Positions 44,401 through 55,405 are shown, numbered from the stretch's first letter. The stretch is DNA of 55,518 bases from Gammaproteobacteria bacterium (GCA_024277915.1 JAJRUG010000029.1:1-55518), one strand, 5' to 3'. A program made the numbers and translations. Notes: generated by a model not told the origin, from the sequence alone.

Positions 44401-44491
44401 GATCAGCGGCTTGCACTAACCCTGCGGCCACTACGGCAACGCCGAGACTGCCGAGCCAGCGACCGGCTACTTTATTACTTGATACTCTCAT
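41441..44491 (-). CDS. Secreted subtilisin-like serine protease with Asp/His-rich tail
   Basis: A 1016-residue S8 protease. Order: signal peptide (about 1-28), inhibitor-like propeptide (about 50-155), catalytic domain with Asp183 (VIDTGVD), His255 (NGHGSHVSG) and Ser (GGTSMSAPHVAG, about residue 586), an inserted PA domain (about 385-505), then beta-rich domains to about 985. The last 25 residues are almost only Asp and His (repeats of HDDDDD), as in calcium- or zinc-binding tails. I chose ATG 44491 because it follows a GGGGG ribosome site and begins the signal peptide; a start at 44530 would add hydrophobic residues. The enzyme probably degrades external proteins for the peptide uptake genes. 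Confidence 0.93.
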   Translation of the reverse strand: MRVSSNKVAGRWLGSLGVAVVAAGLVQAADLLPRNGPVVRLAPLAEDQAPSAQHGQVEVFVRLDAPSVAAYSVNETLAGRATPDAAMQKSHAARIDAEQARVGVALAGFGVTELSRLRAGDNGFRILVDASQIEGIRSIAGVSAVAPVTVHTLDLSRSVPWIGADIAQSAGVDGTGVTIAVIDTGVDYNHANLGGSGDPADYAANDPNVIEPGSFPTAKVIGGFDFAGPVYDAGSSDPAENTPMPDADPLDVNGHGSHVSGIAGGLGVPGEIGVGVAPGVSILALKVFGDVAGSTSLTSDAIEYALDPNGDGDTSDHVDVINMSLGSGYGNPEDPSAVAAQNAADLGIIVVASAGNSGSIPYITGSPAVAGDAISVASSLSGGDTMGVSVSGDVNDSFEAVEGTGAVRLSDGSVTGALMAPSDPANVYGCDPIADDMSGAVALISRGACSFDAKYINAQSAGAAAILVYNDGANADRIAPIIMGGVGSAGIPITIPGVMTTAFAGFDLSSSLAGGAAISSTLDESIMVATLFGDTISSFSSRGPGHGGSTFKPDVTAPGSAISSTGVGSGTGSLTIGGTSMSAPHVAGLAALLRQVHPMLEPMGIKAIIQNSASGASGAGTVGPIPPLTRQGTGVVDAAAAVELTSYASPGGVSFGRINPSKLDKEKESFRIYNLSSDARHYTVTHVPNQTFPGVEIRCPSSASIEAGGSDKLKIKLTMDPSVGPWDDAVHSQTEVDGWCVFDDGVDTLRVGYLAVVDPASKMEAEGEDGFVKIENKRGNVGWAEGFTLVARDGLVIDGTPHSFNAVGVRTGSFAALGDLVEFGISTDRTWETLAPYEIDIFVDVDSDGIDDFILVAADFFDDGIPVTAIFPQGAALFDTGADLNDASAILTFVGPMDSPFGSLGFLPPGDTDFDYTAFFIDLRSDSFDVQFGSVDLAAEIVPESNSFGLFPDTEVEVPVSGVGQMLWLFQNNEAKDGKGKKQADIVTVGPHDDDEDDDHDDDDDHDDDDDHDDDD
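41444..41519. repeat. 18-bp tandem coding repeat for the Asp/His tail
   Basis: An 18-base unit, CATCATGATCGTCGTCGT on the plus strand, occurs twice in full and further in partial or altered form. It encodes HDDDDD on the minus strand at the C-terminus of the subtilase. Such tracts change length by slippage. Confidence 0.8.
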
Positions 44492-44664
44492 TTTGCGAAC
44501 CCCCAAAATTGAAAACAGATAAAAAAGCATGCCTTAAACAGGCTGCCTGCTAATATTGTCATCGTTGGAACGCAGCTCCTGAATGCCGCGTTTTTGGTCT
44601 TGGATGCCAAATTGCACTCTGCAGCAACGCAGGTCAAACAGAGCTTTTCCGCGCACCAAATTCA

Positions 44665-44679
44665 CCTATTAATCATAGG
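44665..44679. promoter_or_regulatory. Palindrome in the subtilase upstream region
   Basis: CCTAT (44665-44669) and ATAGG (44675-44679) form an imperfect palindrome in an AT-rich stretch (about 44660-44712) roughly 170 bases before the subtilase start. It may be an operator or part of the promoter. Nothing else in 44492-44829 can be called a gene. Confidence 0.4.
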
Positions 44680-44829
44680 CTTATTGACATAATTTTGTTT
44701 AACATAAGCGTGCAACGCCAAAACTTGCGCAAACTCAGCGCTGTGTTCTCTGGATACACAGAAAAATAATTCAATATTGCTGCTCGAACAGAATCCGCGC
44801 TACGAACCCGTCATGACCGCCCAATCAGA

Positions 44830-45315
44830 TCAGGCTGGTAACACCAGGTCGTGCGTTGAACAGGGCTTGAGGCAATGATCCATCTCAAGCAGATAATCCA
44901 GCCACTTGCTCAGCACGACATTGCATGACCAGCGACGATCAACCTCGCCCCGCACTTCTCGTCTCATGTGATGCAGCACAATGTGTCGATGATTGGCTGC
45001 CCACCCTTTGACTTCGACAAGACGCGCATCCAGATAGACTCGAAGATCCAGGTCAGGATCGGCCACCACAGAAGATGATTCTTCGAACAGGTAACTCAGA
45101 CGAATGGCCCGTGTATACCGGGATTTCTCCTCAACCTTCAATTGCAGATTACAATCCTGTCGGGGCGAGGACAGATACTCTCCGGATCGCTCAGCGAGTT
45201 TGGGCACCAGACGGGACAACTTGATGAAATTCGCCTCATACAACGCCATCAATGCACCAAAGCCACCCGGCTTGATGACACACAGGGGTACGATGTCGCT
45301 GTCTGTGACTATCAT
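44830..45315 (-). CDS. DUF1249 family protein (YqiB-like)
   Basis: A 161-residue cytoplasmic protein. YEANFIKLSRLVPKLAERSG at about 25-45 and the WAANHRHIVLHHMRREVRGEVDRRWSCNVVLSKWLDYLLEMDH region match the DUF1249 family that accompanies nudF and cpdA in many gammaproteobacteria. Here no such neighbours exist. The function is unknown. The ATG at 45315 lies 97 bases from the convergent end of ppsR-side genes on the same strand. Confidence 0.87.
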   Translation of the reverse strand: MIVTDSDIVPLCVIKPGGFGALMALYEANFIKLSRLVPKLAERSGEYLSSPRQDCNLQLKVEEKSRYTRAIRLSYLFEESSSVVADPDLDLRVYLDARLVEVKGWAANHRHIVLHHMRREVRGEVDRRWSCNVVLSKWLDYLLEMDHCLKPCSTHDLVLPA

Positions 45316-45411
45316 GATTTATCTCATTCAGAATATATCACAACACATTTCCCAAAAAACCGGTTAGGAATCGGGTTCCAGATTCGTGGGAAAATGGGGG
45401 CGAACCGGGTT

Positions 45412-46233
45412 TCATGGCCTGACGCGCCTCTCGACTCCGGTGCTGCTGAGAATCCTGCTGGCGATCTCTTCTATCGAACACTCGGTAGAGTTCATGTGCG
45501 GGATCTGATAGCGGGTAAACAGCGCCTGGGCCGCGCGCAGCTCGTATCGAACCTGTTGCGGGGTTGCATAGCGGCCAACCGGTCGCCTTTGTTTTCGAAT
45601 TTGCTGTAATCGCTCGGGTGCTATGGTCAAACCGTAAAGTTTGTCACGATATGCCTCCAGAGCCTTCGGTAACCTGCCAGACTCCAGTTCGTCCTCCGAC
45701 AGCGGGAAGTTGGCTGCATAGACACCGTAGGTCAGCGCCAGATACAGACAGGTCGGGGTTTTACCGGAACGGGACACACCGACCAGGATGACATCAGCCT
45801 TGTCATAGTCCCCGACTCTGCTGCCATCATCATTAAGCAGCGCAAAATCAGTCGCATCGATGCGCTTGTCATAGGCGCCAAGATCATTCATGCCGTGAGC
45901 CCGGCCAATAACATGAGAGGATTTTTGCTTCAGCTCCCGCTCAAGAGGCCCCATAAAAGTGTGAAAAAAGTCCAGCACCAGCCCCCGCGCTTTATTGAAA
46001 GGCGCTCGAAACTCCTCGTGCACCAGGGTGCTGAAAATCAACGGGCGACTCTCCTGTTCTGCAGCCACAGCATTGATTCTGGTAACGGCCTCTTCCGCCT
46101 TGTCAACGGAATCGATAAATGGCAAAGTCACTCGATCAAAATCCTGTCCTTCAAACTGCGTCAACAGGCTGTGACCAAGCGTTTCAGCAGTGACACCGGT
46201 CTGATCCGAGACAAAAAAAACGGTTCGACAAAT
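45412..46233 (-). CDS. ppsR: PEP synthase regulatory protein (kinase/pyrophosphorylase)
   Basis: A 273-residue DUF299 protein that inactivates PEP synthase by ADP-dependent phosphorylation and reactivates it by phosphate-dependent removal. Seen are FFVSDQTGVTAETLGHSLL at the N-terminus, the P-loop GVSRSGKTPT at about residue 152, and the C-terminal TPQQVRYELRAAQALFTRYQIPHMNST. I chose ATG 46233 because it begins the conserved fold; the frame stays open to 46305 without family similarity. It is divergent from its target ppsA with an 85-base gap, the standard arrangement. Confidence 0.95.
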   Translation of the reverse strand: MCRTVFFVSDQTGVTAETLGHSLLTQFEGQDFDRVTLPFIDSVDKAEEAVTRINAVAAEQESRPLIFSTLVHEEFRAPFNKARGLVLDFFHTFMGPLERELKQKSSHVIGRAHGMNDLGAYDKRIDATDFALLNDDGSRVGDYDKADVILVGVSRSGKTPTCLYLALTYGVYAANFPLSEDELESGRLPKALEAYRDKLYGLTIAPERLQQIRKQRRPVGRYATPQQVRYELRAAQALFTRYQIPHMNSTECSIEEIASRILSSTGVERRVRP

Positions 46234-46318
46234 CATTATATTGACCCTGAATTGATATCCACTTCCAACAACCACTGATTTTCCACTGTTGTACCTGTAA
46301 AACACAAGGAAGAAGATC

Positions 46319-48688
<2,370 letters not shown>

Positions 48689-48751
48689 CGAACCCTGCCG
48701 GTTTGCCATGCAAGGATCAGGATAGGTTCGTGGATCTGTTGTCGACGGCCA

Positions 48752-48958
48752 GGGGATGCAAACCTGTCCATCGAGGGCCGTATCGAGGCACCGCCAAACA
48801 CCTTTGTGGCCTGCGCTACGACAACCCGTCCGGGGGGTCACAAAACATGCCTCAATAGCAAGCTGGCCTCCTGCCGACTAACCCTGCGGCATGCGGGTAT
48901 CGAGCCGCTCACATTACATACACGGAACCGTGTAGCCTTCGAGATCCTGGGCGACTAG
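48752..48958 (+). pseudogene. C-terminal remnant of an unidentified gene
   Basis: After ppsA an open stretch without start reads GDANLSIEGRIEAPPNTFVACA, then GGHKTCLNSKLASC and LHTRNRVAFEILGD before TAG 48958 (key segments only). It is clearly protein-like and looks like the end of a larger protein whose upstream part is gone; stops interrupt the frame just upstream. I do not recognise the family. Confidence 0.4.
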
Positions 48959-48963
48959 CAACA

Positions 48964-48997
48964 AGGACAGTCGGGACATTGCAGCCCCGACTGTCCT
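48964..48997. terminator. Perfect 12-bp hairpin between convergent genes
   Basis: AGGACAGTCGGG (48964-48975) pairs perfectly with CCCGACTGTCCT (48986-48997) around a 10-base loop. It sits between the end of the remnant and the stop of the next minus-strand gene (49026). A short T-rich stretch follows on the minus strand, so it probably ends minus-strand transcripts. Confidence 0.65.
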
Positions 48998-49025
48998 GAT
49001 TATGGCGTTGTAGTAAGATGTATCG

Positions 49026-49481
49026 CTAATTGCGGAAGTGGAGCATTTGAAGCAGAGAGGTGCTCATTACGGTGCGGTACTCGGCACGATTGCGGTTCTC
49101 CCCGGCCATTTTCTCGATGCTCTTGCTTTGCCATTCCATATATTCCTTCTGGCGCTTTTCGCCTTCTTCACCTGACGGAATACCATCGCGAACCCGGATC
49201 AAATATAGATCCGGCTCGTCACTTCGACTATGAACATTGGCCATTACCATATAGTCCTTAATCCATCCCTTGGATTTCGCGAATTCAAGATCCTTTCGCC
49301 ACTCGTCGGCTAGCCATTTTGCGTACTTCCAGCCGCCACCGTCCTGTATCTCAATCCCCGTAATTTCCCAATAGTCTCCACCTACTAATGGCGACTCTTC
49401 GGCCAACACGCCTGTAGAAAACATCGCACATAAGGTGCCCAACGTTAGAACAGAAACAAATTTCGTTATTGCTCTTTTCAT
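49026..49481 (-). CDS. Small secreted protein of unknown function
   Basis: A 151-residue protein with a signal peptide (about 1-27, ending at VLA). The mature part has YWEITGIEIQDGGGWKYAKWLADEWRKDLEFAKSKGWIKDYMVMANVHSRSDEPDLYLI, i.e. a short alpha/beta unit with WKYAKWLADEW as its most distinctive element, then a charged helix (KRQKEYMEWQSKSIEKMAGENRN). I chose ATG 49481, which has GGGGAGAG 6 bases upstream; the longer reading to 49637 has no such site. No family is recognised. Nothing can be supported in 49482-49774. Confidence 0.72.
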   Translation of the reverse strand: MKRAITKFVSVLTLGTLCAMFSTGVLAEESPLVGGDYWEITGIEIQDGGGWKYAKWLADEWRKDLEFAKSKGWIKDYMVMANVHSRSDEPDLYLIRVRDGIPSGEEGEKRQKEYMEWQSKSIEKMAGENRNRAEYRTVMSTSLLQMLHFRN

Positions 49482-49774
49482 CACAACTCTCCCCTTGACG
49501 GACACCGACTGTCCACCTTGCTCTGCCAACGTAACATAGATTCGCTCCATTGGAGTCACATAAAAACGAAAGAGCAGGTGCCGGTCTGAAGACTCTACCG
49601 GACACTCAAAAACGATCTGCGGGCCATCATCCGGCAACTTTCATGCGAATATCAGGAAATAATCCTTAGTCTGCAACAAATTTCCTGTGATCAGAAAATT
49701 CCGATGAGTTTGGACACTGATGGCAAAAGGCAAGTCTCGACTATCACAGCCCGCACTATCCGCAGAGCTGAACG

Positions 49775-50494
49775 CTATAGCTCGCCCCACTTCGACTTTC
49801 GCCGCCAGCGAATGCGGGGAATAATCAGCCCGACCAGAATACCTGCGATGATCACTCCAGCTCCGGCCAGAAACCAGCGCTGATTCGAACGACTGCCCAG
49901 CCTGGCATTTTCCAGCTTTAGTTCTTCCAGCAAACGCTCATTATCGATTGCACGCTGTTTGAGTCGCTGATTCTGATCGTCGATCTGAATCGCACCTGCA
50001 GACAGCTGGCGAACCCTGTTTAACTGCTGTTGCAAATCCTGCCCGGAACTATCGAGCGTCTTGACCTGTCCCTGCAGCTCTTTCCTTTCCTGCTGCAGGC
50101 TGCGTAATTCACTGGCAAGCTTTCTGCGGTTTTCTTCACTTCGCTGCAGCTGCGATTCAATATCGGGTAGCCGTACTCTCGCAGGTGGCGACCGCAGCAA
50201 ATATCGATTCAACACCCAGCCTTCTGCCCCGCTGCCGGTTCGTATCAGGCTGTAACCCGCCTCATTGTCTGCTTCCAGAAGCTCCACAGAGGTGCCGCTT
50301 TTGAGCATTCTGATAATCGACTGGCGATTGTTCTTGCCGGTACGCATGGTAATTTCAAATTCATCGCTGACCCACCGGCGGGTATCCTGCGCAATGCTAT
50401 CATTTACTTGAAATATACCTGATAACATGATGATTATCATACATATTATTGTGCTTTTTTGTGGGCTGGTGGGGTGCATCAATGGTCTACTCAT
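49775..50494 (-). CDS. YgiM-like SH3-domain, coiled-coil, membrane-anchored protein
   Basis: A 239-residue protein of the YgiM type: signal or anchor (about 15-36), bacterial SH3 domain (WVSDEFEITMRTGKNNRQSIIRMLKSGTSVELLEA to EGWVLNRYL, about 41-100), a coiled coil (about 108-205) and a C-terminal membrane helix (about 207-227) with a basic tail. The SH3 domain lies in the periplasm and may bind peptidoglycan. The start could also be the ATG at 50479. Confidence 0.88.
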   Translation of the reverse strand: MSRPLMHPTSPQKSTIICMIIIMLSGIFQVNDSIAQDTRRWVSDEFEITMRTGKNNRQSIIRMLKSGTSVELLEADNEAGYSLIRTGSGAEGWVLNRYLLRSPPARVRLPDIESQLQRSEENRRKLASELRSLQQERKELQGQVKTLDSSGQDLQQQLNRVRQLSAGAIQIDDQNQRLKQRAIDNERLLEELKLENARLGSRSNQRWFLAGAGVIIAGILVGLIIPRIRWRRKSKWGEL

Positions 50495-50539
50495 CGCCTG
50501 TAAAAGAAAGCCTGCTTCAAAATGGAGCCGTGAACTTTA

Positions 50540-50788
50540 TCACACCAGACGAGATGGTCTACCCGTGTCAATCCAGCCAGTAATCTGGTCAGCCGACTGC
50601 TCCCAGTTTTCGCCATCAAAAGTCACCAGCTTCATCGAAGCTATCGTTGCGCGCTCCAGACACCTTGCATTGACACTGACACCCTCAGGATGTGAACGGG
50701 GAACATAGAAAGATTTGATTCCGCAGCGAGAACAAAACATATGCCTGGCTGTTCGGGTGTTGAATTGATATTTCACCAGATCGCTCAC
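50540..50788 (-). pseudogene. Truncated GFA/CENP-V family protein
   Basis: Only the C-terminal 82 residues of a glutathione-dependent formaldehyde-activating (GFA) type protein are left: YQFNTRTARHMFCSRCGIKSFYVPRSHPEGVSVNARCL contains the second zinc Cys pair (CSRC). The first half, with the other zinc cysteines, is missing. The remaining frame begins right after the oligoribonuclease stop (TAA 50798-50800) and is in frame with it, so it looks like a deletion scar. It is unlikely to be active. Confidence 0.75.
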
Positions 50789-50797
50789 AGCCTGCCC

Positions 50798-51361
50798 TTA
50801 CCCGCCTTTGGGGTTGTACTCCTCGCGCAACAGGTGCTCCCGATAGTGACGCAATTCAGCAATGGAGTCCTTTATATCCGCCAGTGCCAGATGCTCGGAA
50901 TTCTTCTTCAAGCCCTGCAATATTTCCGGCGCCCACAGACCCGCCAGTATTTTCAGCGAACTGACATCCATGTTTCGATAATGAAAAAAGGCCTCCAGTG
51001 TCGGCATTTCACGAGCCATAAACCGGCGATCCTGACAAATACTGTTGCCGCACATGGGTGATACGCCTTTCTCAATATGCCTCGACAAAAAATCAAGGGT
51101 CTGTGACTCTGCTTCGGCTGCAGTAACAGAGCTGGCGCGAACCCTTGCCGTCAGTCCCGAACCTCTGTGCTGACGAGTATTCCAGTCATCCATTCCATCC
51201 AGGACGTCATCAGGTTGATGAATTGCGAGTGCCGGCCCCTCCGCAACAATTTCCAGGGCTCCATCAGTAACGATTGTCGCTATCTCAATGATAGAATCGT
51301 TCTGTGAATCCAGCCCGGTCATTTCCAGATCAATCCATATCAATCGCTCTGCTTGGGTGTC
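50798..51361 (-). CDS. orn: Oligoribonuclease
   Basis: A 187-residue DEDDh 3'-5' exonuclease that degrades the shortest RNAs (dinucleotides, including pGpG). The motifs are [12 protein letters not shown] (Asp, Glu), [16 protein letters not shown] (Asp) and [20 protein letters not shown] (His, Asp). I chose ATG 51361 at [15 protein letters not shown]; the frame extends to 51415 without similarity. Divergent from rsgA, as in many gammaproteobacteria. Confidence 0.95.
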   Translation of the reverse strand, partial: DTQAERLIWIDLEMTGLDSQNDSIIEIATIVTDGALEIVAEGPALAIHQPDDVLDGMDDWNTRQHRGSGLTARVRASSVTAAEAESQTLDFLSRHIEKGVSPMCGNSICQDRRFMAREMPTLEAFFHYRNMDVSSLKILAGLWAPEILQGLKKNSEHLALADIKDSIAELRHYREHLLREEYNPKGG

Positions 51362-51459
51362 CATAGATGATGCCTTGTATGATCCCGTGTTCGATGCTGC
51401 ACCATGATAGCGCACGGGCAGGTATTCGATACACCGAAGACGGATTCTAGCTAACCGGA

Positions 51460-52359
51460 ATGGTCACTGAGAAACAAGAGCACCCCCCGGCATTAGTCGT
51501 CGCTGCTCATGGCCGGCGTGGGCACCTGCAGTGTGCAGACGGGAAAACCAGACGCTATATGGTCAAGGGTCGCAAGATGCGGGTTGTCTGCGGGGATCGG
51601 GTTTGCTGGTCACCGCAAAGTGACGGAGCCGTGGTGCTGGTAACGGAGATATGCCTTCGCGAGAATACACTCAGCCGCCCCTCTCCGCGTGATGGGAAAG
51701 CGGAAATTCTGGCGGCTAATCTCACCCAGATTGCCGTGGTGATCGCACCATTGCCTGACCCCGATCTGTTTATTGTCGATCGCTACCTCTGTGCGGCAGA
51801 ACTCATGGGATGCGAAGCTATTCTGGTTTTAAATAAATCAGACATGGCAACAGCGCCTGACACTTACGATGAAGATTACACCACTATCGGCTACGCCACT
51901 ATCGAAGTTTCTGCCAAAACTACACAAGGACTGGAAAACCTGTCAGATCAAATGAGCCACCACATAACCATACTGGTCGGTCAGTCTGGTGTTGGAAAAT
52001 CATCCTTGATTAATGCGCTGGTTCCTGACTCATCAGCCGCAGTCGGGCAGCTATCGAGTGCCACCTCGGAAGGCGTCCACACGACAACGGCCTCAATCAT
52101 GCATGCCCTGCCCTGCGGCAACCGGCTGATCGACACACCGGGCATCAGGGATTTCGTACCGCACATTGAAGATGCCCGACGTGTTCAGGAAGGGTACCGC
52201 GAAATCTTTGCAGTAGTGGGCGGGTGCCGATTTGCTGATTGTCAGCACCTCAGGGAACCTGACTGTGCGGTAAAACAGGCTGTGGAAGCTGGTGCTATTG
52301 GTGCCCGGCGCTACGAAAGCTACAAAAGGTTGCTTCGATCGGTGATGGGTGATGGGTGA
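51460..52359 (+). CDS. rsgA: Ribosome small subunit-dependent GTPase
   Basis: A 299-residue circularly permuted GTPase that helps the late maturation of the 30S subunit. It has an OB-fold domain (about 10-75), then NKSD (G4) at about 124, [14 protein letters not shown] (G1) at about 172, DTPGIRDF (G3) at about 225, and a zinc motif [15 protein letters not shown] at about 252-268. Length is normal. The gene ends 5 bases before the convergent recR stop. Confidence 0.95.
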   Translation: MVTEKQEHPPALVVAAHGRRGHLQCADGKTRRYMVKGRKMRVVCGDRVCWSPQSDGAVVLVTEICLRENTLSRPSPRDGKAEILAANLTQIAVVIAPLPDPDLFIVDRYLCAAELMGCEAILVLNKSDMATAPDTYDEDYTTIGYATIEVSAKTTQGLENLSDQMSHHITILVGQSGVGKSSLINALVPDSSAAVGQLSSATSEGVHTTTASIMHALPCGNRLIDTPGIRDFVPHIEDARRVQEGYREIFAVVGGCRFADCQHLREPDCAVKQAVEAGAIGARRYESYKRLLRSVMGDG

Positions 52360-52364
52360 GCCGG

Positions 52365-52967
52365 CTACGAGTCAAACAAAGTACGCGAACCGATCGCTCT
52401 GGAAAGTGTCCCGCTATCAACATATTCAAGTTCTCCGCCAACCGGCACTCCGTGAGCAATGCGTGTCACTTTCACATTGTGATTCCCGGCCAGCCCGGCG
52501 AGGAATGAGGCAGTAGCTTCACCTTCGACGGTGGCACTGGTCGCCAGAATCAGCTCTTTTATTTCTCCTGAAGACAATCTGCGCTCCAGCGTCTCAATGC
52601 CGAGTTCTTCCGGCCCAATGCCATCCAGCGGCGACAACCGGCCCAGCAAAACGAAATACACACCGCTGTAGCTGGCGGAATCCTCCACAGCAATCACATC
52701 TGCCGGCGTTTCCACAACACACAGGATACTTCGGTTTCGTCTTGAACCTGCACAGATGGGGCAAGTCGAATCTTCAGCAAACATTCTGCACTGCTCACAG
52801 AGTCCGATTCCATCGAGTGCATCACTGAGCGCCTGCACCAGGGTTTGACCACCGTCCCGGTCTTTTTCCAACAGGTGCAAAGCCATGCGCTGAGCCGTCT
52901 TCCGGCCAACACCGGGCAAACAGCACAGCGCAGTCAGAAGTCGCTGCAACAGTGGTGTAAAACTCAT
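52365..52967 (-). CDS. recR: Recombination mediator RecR
   Basis: A 200-residue protein acting with RecF and RecO in loading RecA at gaps. It has an HhH motif ([17 protein letters not shown]), a four-Cys zinc finger ([16 protein letters not shown], about 57-72) and a Toprim domain ([12 protein letters not shown] to GVYFVLLG) with a final Walker-like segment. It is the third gene of the dnaX-ybaB-recR unit, 15 bases after ybaB. Confidence 0.97.
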   Translation of the reverse strand: MSFTPLLQRLLTALCCLPGVGRKTAQRMALHLLEKDRDGGQTLVQALSDALDGIGLCEQCRMFAEDSTCPICAGSRRNRSILCVVETPADVIAVEDSASYSGVYFVLLGRLSPLDGIGPEELGIETLERRLSSGEIKELILATSATVEGEATASFLAGLAGNHNVKVTRIAHGVPVGGELEYVDSGTLSRAIGSRTLFDS

Positions 52968-52982
52968 CGCGAATGGTTCGAA

Positions 52983-53306
52983 TCAGAAAGGCAGCTTGAA
53001 GCCACCCGGTAACCCTGCTCCGGCAGCCATGCCCGAATATTTCTCCTGAACGGTAGTCTCGATTTTCCTCAGCGTATCATTGAATGCTGCGATCAAAATA
53101 TCTTCCAGCATGCCACGATCATCCGTCAGCAATGAATCATCGATCTGGATATTCCTGACTTCATGACGACAGGTCATTGTCAACTTGACCAGCCCGCCAC
53201 CAGCCTCGCCCTGCACCTCAAGGTTTGCCAACTCCTCCTGGGCCTGCGCCATCTCCGATTGCATACGTTGCGCCTGCTTCATCAACTGGCCTAAATCAGC
53301 TTTCAT
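52983..53306 (-). CDS. ybaB: YbaB/EbfC nucleoid-associated protein
   Basis: A 107-residue DNA-binding protein that forms dimers with a tweezer-like shape. [44 protein letters not shown] is the family signature (key parts at residues 7-45), with [10 protein letters not shown] and a Gly-rich C-terminus [10 protein letters not shown]. Placed 32 bases after dnaX and 15 before recR, the usual order. Confidence 0.96.
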   Translation of the reverse strand: MKADLGQLMKQAQRMQSEMAQAQEELANLEVQGEAGGGLVKLTMTCRHEVRNIQIDDSLLTDDRGMLEDILIAAFNDTLRKIETTVQEKYSGMAAGAGLPGGFKLPF

Positions 53307-53338
53307 ATGTTAACGGTTCCTCATCTGCTGGTTTTGAT

Positions 53339-55054
53339 TCACTTCGACCCCTCGCCAATCCCGTCACTTGCCCCGGCAACAGTAACGGGCCGCCGAACGG
53401 ATTCCGGTACTATTTCAGCATCAAACAGATCGACAAGATCCCTGATATTCGGATCCTGAGCGATAGTATCCTGTACTTCTTTCCTGCCCTGTTCTGCATC
53501 TTTTGCCTGAAGCGATGCCACAGTCTCGTCTGTTTGCTGCCGGATATCGATCATCACGCCGATCGCACTACCCATTCGTTCCTTGACCAGATCAGTCAGC
53601 TGACCTTTCAGGTTGTCTGTCAGCAGATGCTGGCTGCGCGGGTCAAGACCAAGCTTTAATTCAAAAGGTGATGCAGAAATCAGCCAACAGTGCTCGGCTA
53701 ACTGCCGAACAGCGCCTTTGAGTGCCAGCTTTGGCAAGAATGCCTGCCAATCGCGAAGTTCCTCCGGGGAACAAATTGAAGTGACTCCATCTGGCTCAGG
53801 ATGCTCTGCTCCTGGTTGAGGCGCAGACTGACTTGCTTGCTGATTCACAACAGGCGGATTCTGTTCCGCCGCCGCGGAGCTGATGCTCTCCGACGCAGTG
53901 CGCTCAGAAGACGGCTTCCGTTGCGCCGTACTACGAACATTCGTTGCTGTTTTCTCATCAGGGGGGCTACTTGCCGGCCTGAATGCAATCATTCTCAGCA
54001 TCGCCATTTCAAAACCCAGCCGCGGATCAGGTGCCAGCCGCAGGTCGCGTCGACTGGTGATAGCGATCTGGTAAAAGAGCTGAACCAGTTCCTGGTCAAG
54101 TTCCACCGCAAGCCGACACAAAGAATCGGAATCATCTTCTTCGTCCAGTACATCTGCTCCGGCCATCTGCACAACGGCGATACGCTGCAACACAGTGGAG
54201 AGTTCCGCCAGAACCCCCTCATAGTCCGGAGCCAGCTCATCCAGTTCCTGAATGGTTCCCAGCAAATCAGATGCATCACCTGCCGCCAGCCCATCCAGCA
54301 ATGCAATGATGCGCCGGGAATCCATGCTGCCAAGCATGTCTGCAACATCAGCATCGCGCAGCGCCTCATTGCCGAATGCCAGTGCCTGATCAAGCAAACT
54401 CAGGGCATCCCGCATACTGCCATCCGCTGCCCGTGCCAGCCTTGTTAGTGCGGCCGGCTCTGTCTGGAGCTTCTCCTGTTCACAGATATGCGACATGCGA
54501 CCGACAATGAGTTTCATCGACAACCGTTTCAGGTTGAACTGCAGGCAACGCGACAAAACGGTGACTGGAAGTCTCTGTGGGTCTGTGGTAGCAAAAAGAA
54601 ACTTCACATGAGGCGGTGGTTCCTCAAGTGTTTTTAACAATGCATTGAATGCCTGTTTCGACAGCATGTGGACTTCATCAATCAGGTATACCTTGTACCG
54701 CCCCCCCGTCGGCCGATACTGAACATTATCCAGCAGGTCGCGAGTGTCGTCCACACCGGTACGTGATGCAGCATCGACCTCAATCAGATCAACAAACCGC
54801 CCCTCATCGACAGCGATACAGGACTGGCACTGACCACAGGGCTCGGCACTGACCCCCTGCTCACAATTCAGTGCTTTGGCAAGGATTCGGGCGACGGTTG
54901 TCTTACCCACACCTCGGGTACCGGCAAACAGGTAGGCATGATGAACCCGCCCGGACTCCAGGGCATTGGCAAGCGCCTTGACGATGTGAGGCTGACCTAC
55001 AACATCGTTGAAATTCTTCGGGCGCCACTTGCGGGCGAGTGCGAGGTAGCTCAT
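53339..55054 (-). CDS. dnaX: DNA polymerase III subunit gamma/tau
   Basis: A 571-residue clamp-loader ATPase. It has Walker A GTRGVGKTT (45-53), a zinc module with Cys64, Cys73, Cys76 and Cys79, Walker B LIDEVHMLS, and sensor 1 FLFATTDPQRLPVTVLSRCLQF. After domain III (to about 370) comes a Ser/Ala/Pro/Gln-rich linker (about 375-425), then the tau C-terminal part. I did not find an obvious slippery heptamer for the short gamma form. It starts 93 bases after the SRP RNA. Confidence 0.97.
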   Translation of the reverse strand: MSYLALARKWRPKNFNDVVGQPHIVKALANALESGRVHHAYLFAGTRGVGKTTVARILAKALNCEQGVSAEPCGQCQSCIAVDEGRFVDLIEVDAASRTGVDDTRDLLDNVQYRPTGGRYKVYLIDEVHMLSKQAFNALLKTLEEPPPHVKFLFATTDPQRLPVTVLSRCLQFNLKRLSMKLIVGRMSHICEQEKLQTEPAALTRLARAADGSMRDALSLLDQALAFGNEALRDADVADMLGSMDSRRIIALLDGLAAGDASDLLGTIQELDELAPDYEGVLAELSTVLQRIAVVQMAGADVLDEEDDSDSLCRLAVELDQELVQLFYQIAITSRRDLRLAPDPRLGFEMAMLRMIAFRPASSPPDEKTATNVRSTAQRKPSSERTASESISSAAAEQNPPVVNQQASQSAPQPGAEHPEPDGVTSICSPEELRDWQAFLPKLALKGAVRQLAEHCWLISASPFELKLGLDPRSQHLLTDNLKGQLTDLVKERMGSAIGVMIDIRQQTDETVASLQAKDAEQGRKEVQDTIAQDPNIRDLVDLFDAEIVPESVRRPVTVAGASDGIGEGSK

Positions 55055-55146
55055 CGCTATTACGGTACCCTGTCCATCACTCGAAAATCATACTATCCAT
55101 TGAATTGCCGATTCACTGATCCCGAAGCATCAAAAACAGGCGAAAA

Positions 55147-55253
55147 GGCCCACGCCAGCCACACCCCGGCGCCTGGCATCGCCACTACCGCTGCTCCCTT
55201 CCGGGCCTGACGGAGTTCGCAGCTAGCCACCGCGAGGGGACCAGCGCGGACCC
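55147..55253 (-). ncRNA. ffs: Signal recognition particle RNA, 4.5S type
   Basis: A 107-base small SRP RNA on the minus strand. The conserved apical domain reads GTCAGGCCCGGAAGGGAGCA (the GGAA tetraloop and the AGCAG internal loop that binds Ffh), and the 5' GGGTCCGCGCTGG pairs with the 3' CTGGCGTGGGCC to close the rod. A TTTT stretch follows directly (55146-55143), as for a terminator. It lies just upstream of dnaX, a usual place in this class. The end points are set by pairing and are accurate to a few bases. Confidence 0.93.
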
Positions 55254-55259
55254 AATAGA

Positions 55260-55288
55260 AGGGTAAGCGTACAGCGATCTGCGGGCAA
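55260..55288 (-). promoter_or_regulatory. Predicted promoter of the SRP RNA gene
   Basis: On the minus strand TTGCCC (55288-55283) is followed after 17 bases by TACCCT (55265-55260), then by 6 bases to the predicted first G of the RNA (55253). The -10 is weak, but spacing and position fit. Confidence 0.55.
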
Positions 55289-55405
55289 GGGGTAACTGGT
55301 ATTTTGCACCGTATAAATACTATCGGGATCGTCGAGAATTAAATGTTGCAACCAGTCTCTGAACATACCGCCATGCCCCCCGATCCCGAAACCCTCGCGG
55401 CAAAC

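Noticed and set aside
49482-49637. N-terminal extension of the small secreted protein
   Set aside because: The ATG at 49481 has a strong ribosome site and begins a signal peptide; the extension has neither.
52972-52986. GGTTCGAATC sequence resembling a tRNA T-arm
   Set aside because: Only 15 bases lie between recR and ybaB; there is no room or pairing for a tRNA.
53801-54448. 215-codon plus-strand reading inside dnaX
   Set aside because: Antisense shadow; rich in Arg, Cys and His as expected from the reverse of a coding frame.
53339-55054. Programmed frameshift site in dnaX for a short gamma form
   Set aside because: No A-rich slippery heptamer was seen in frame in the linker region.
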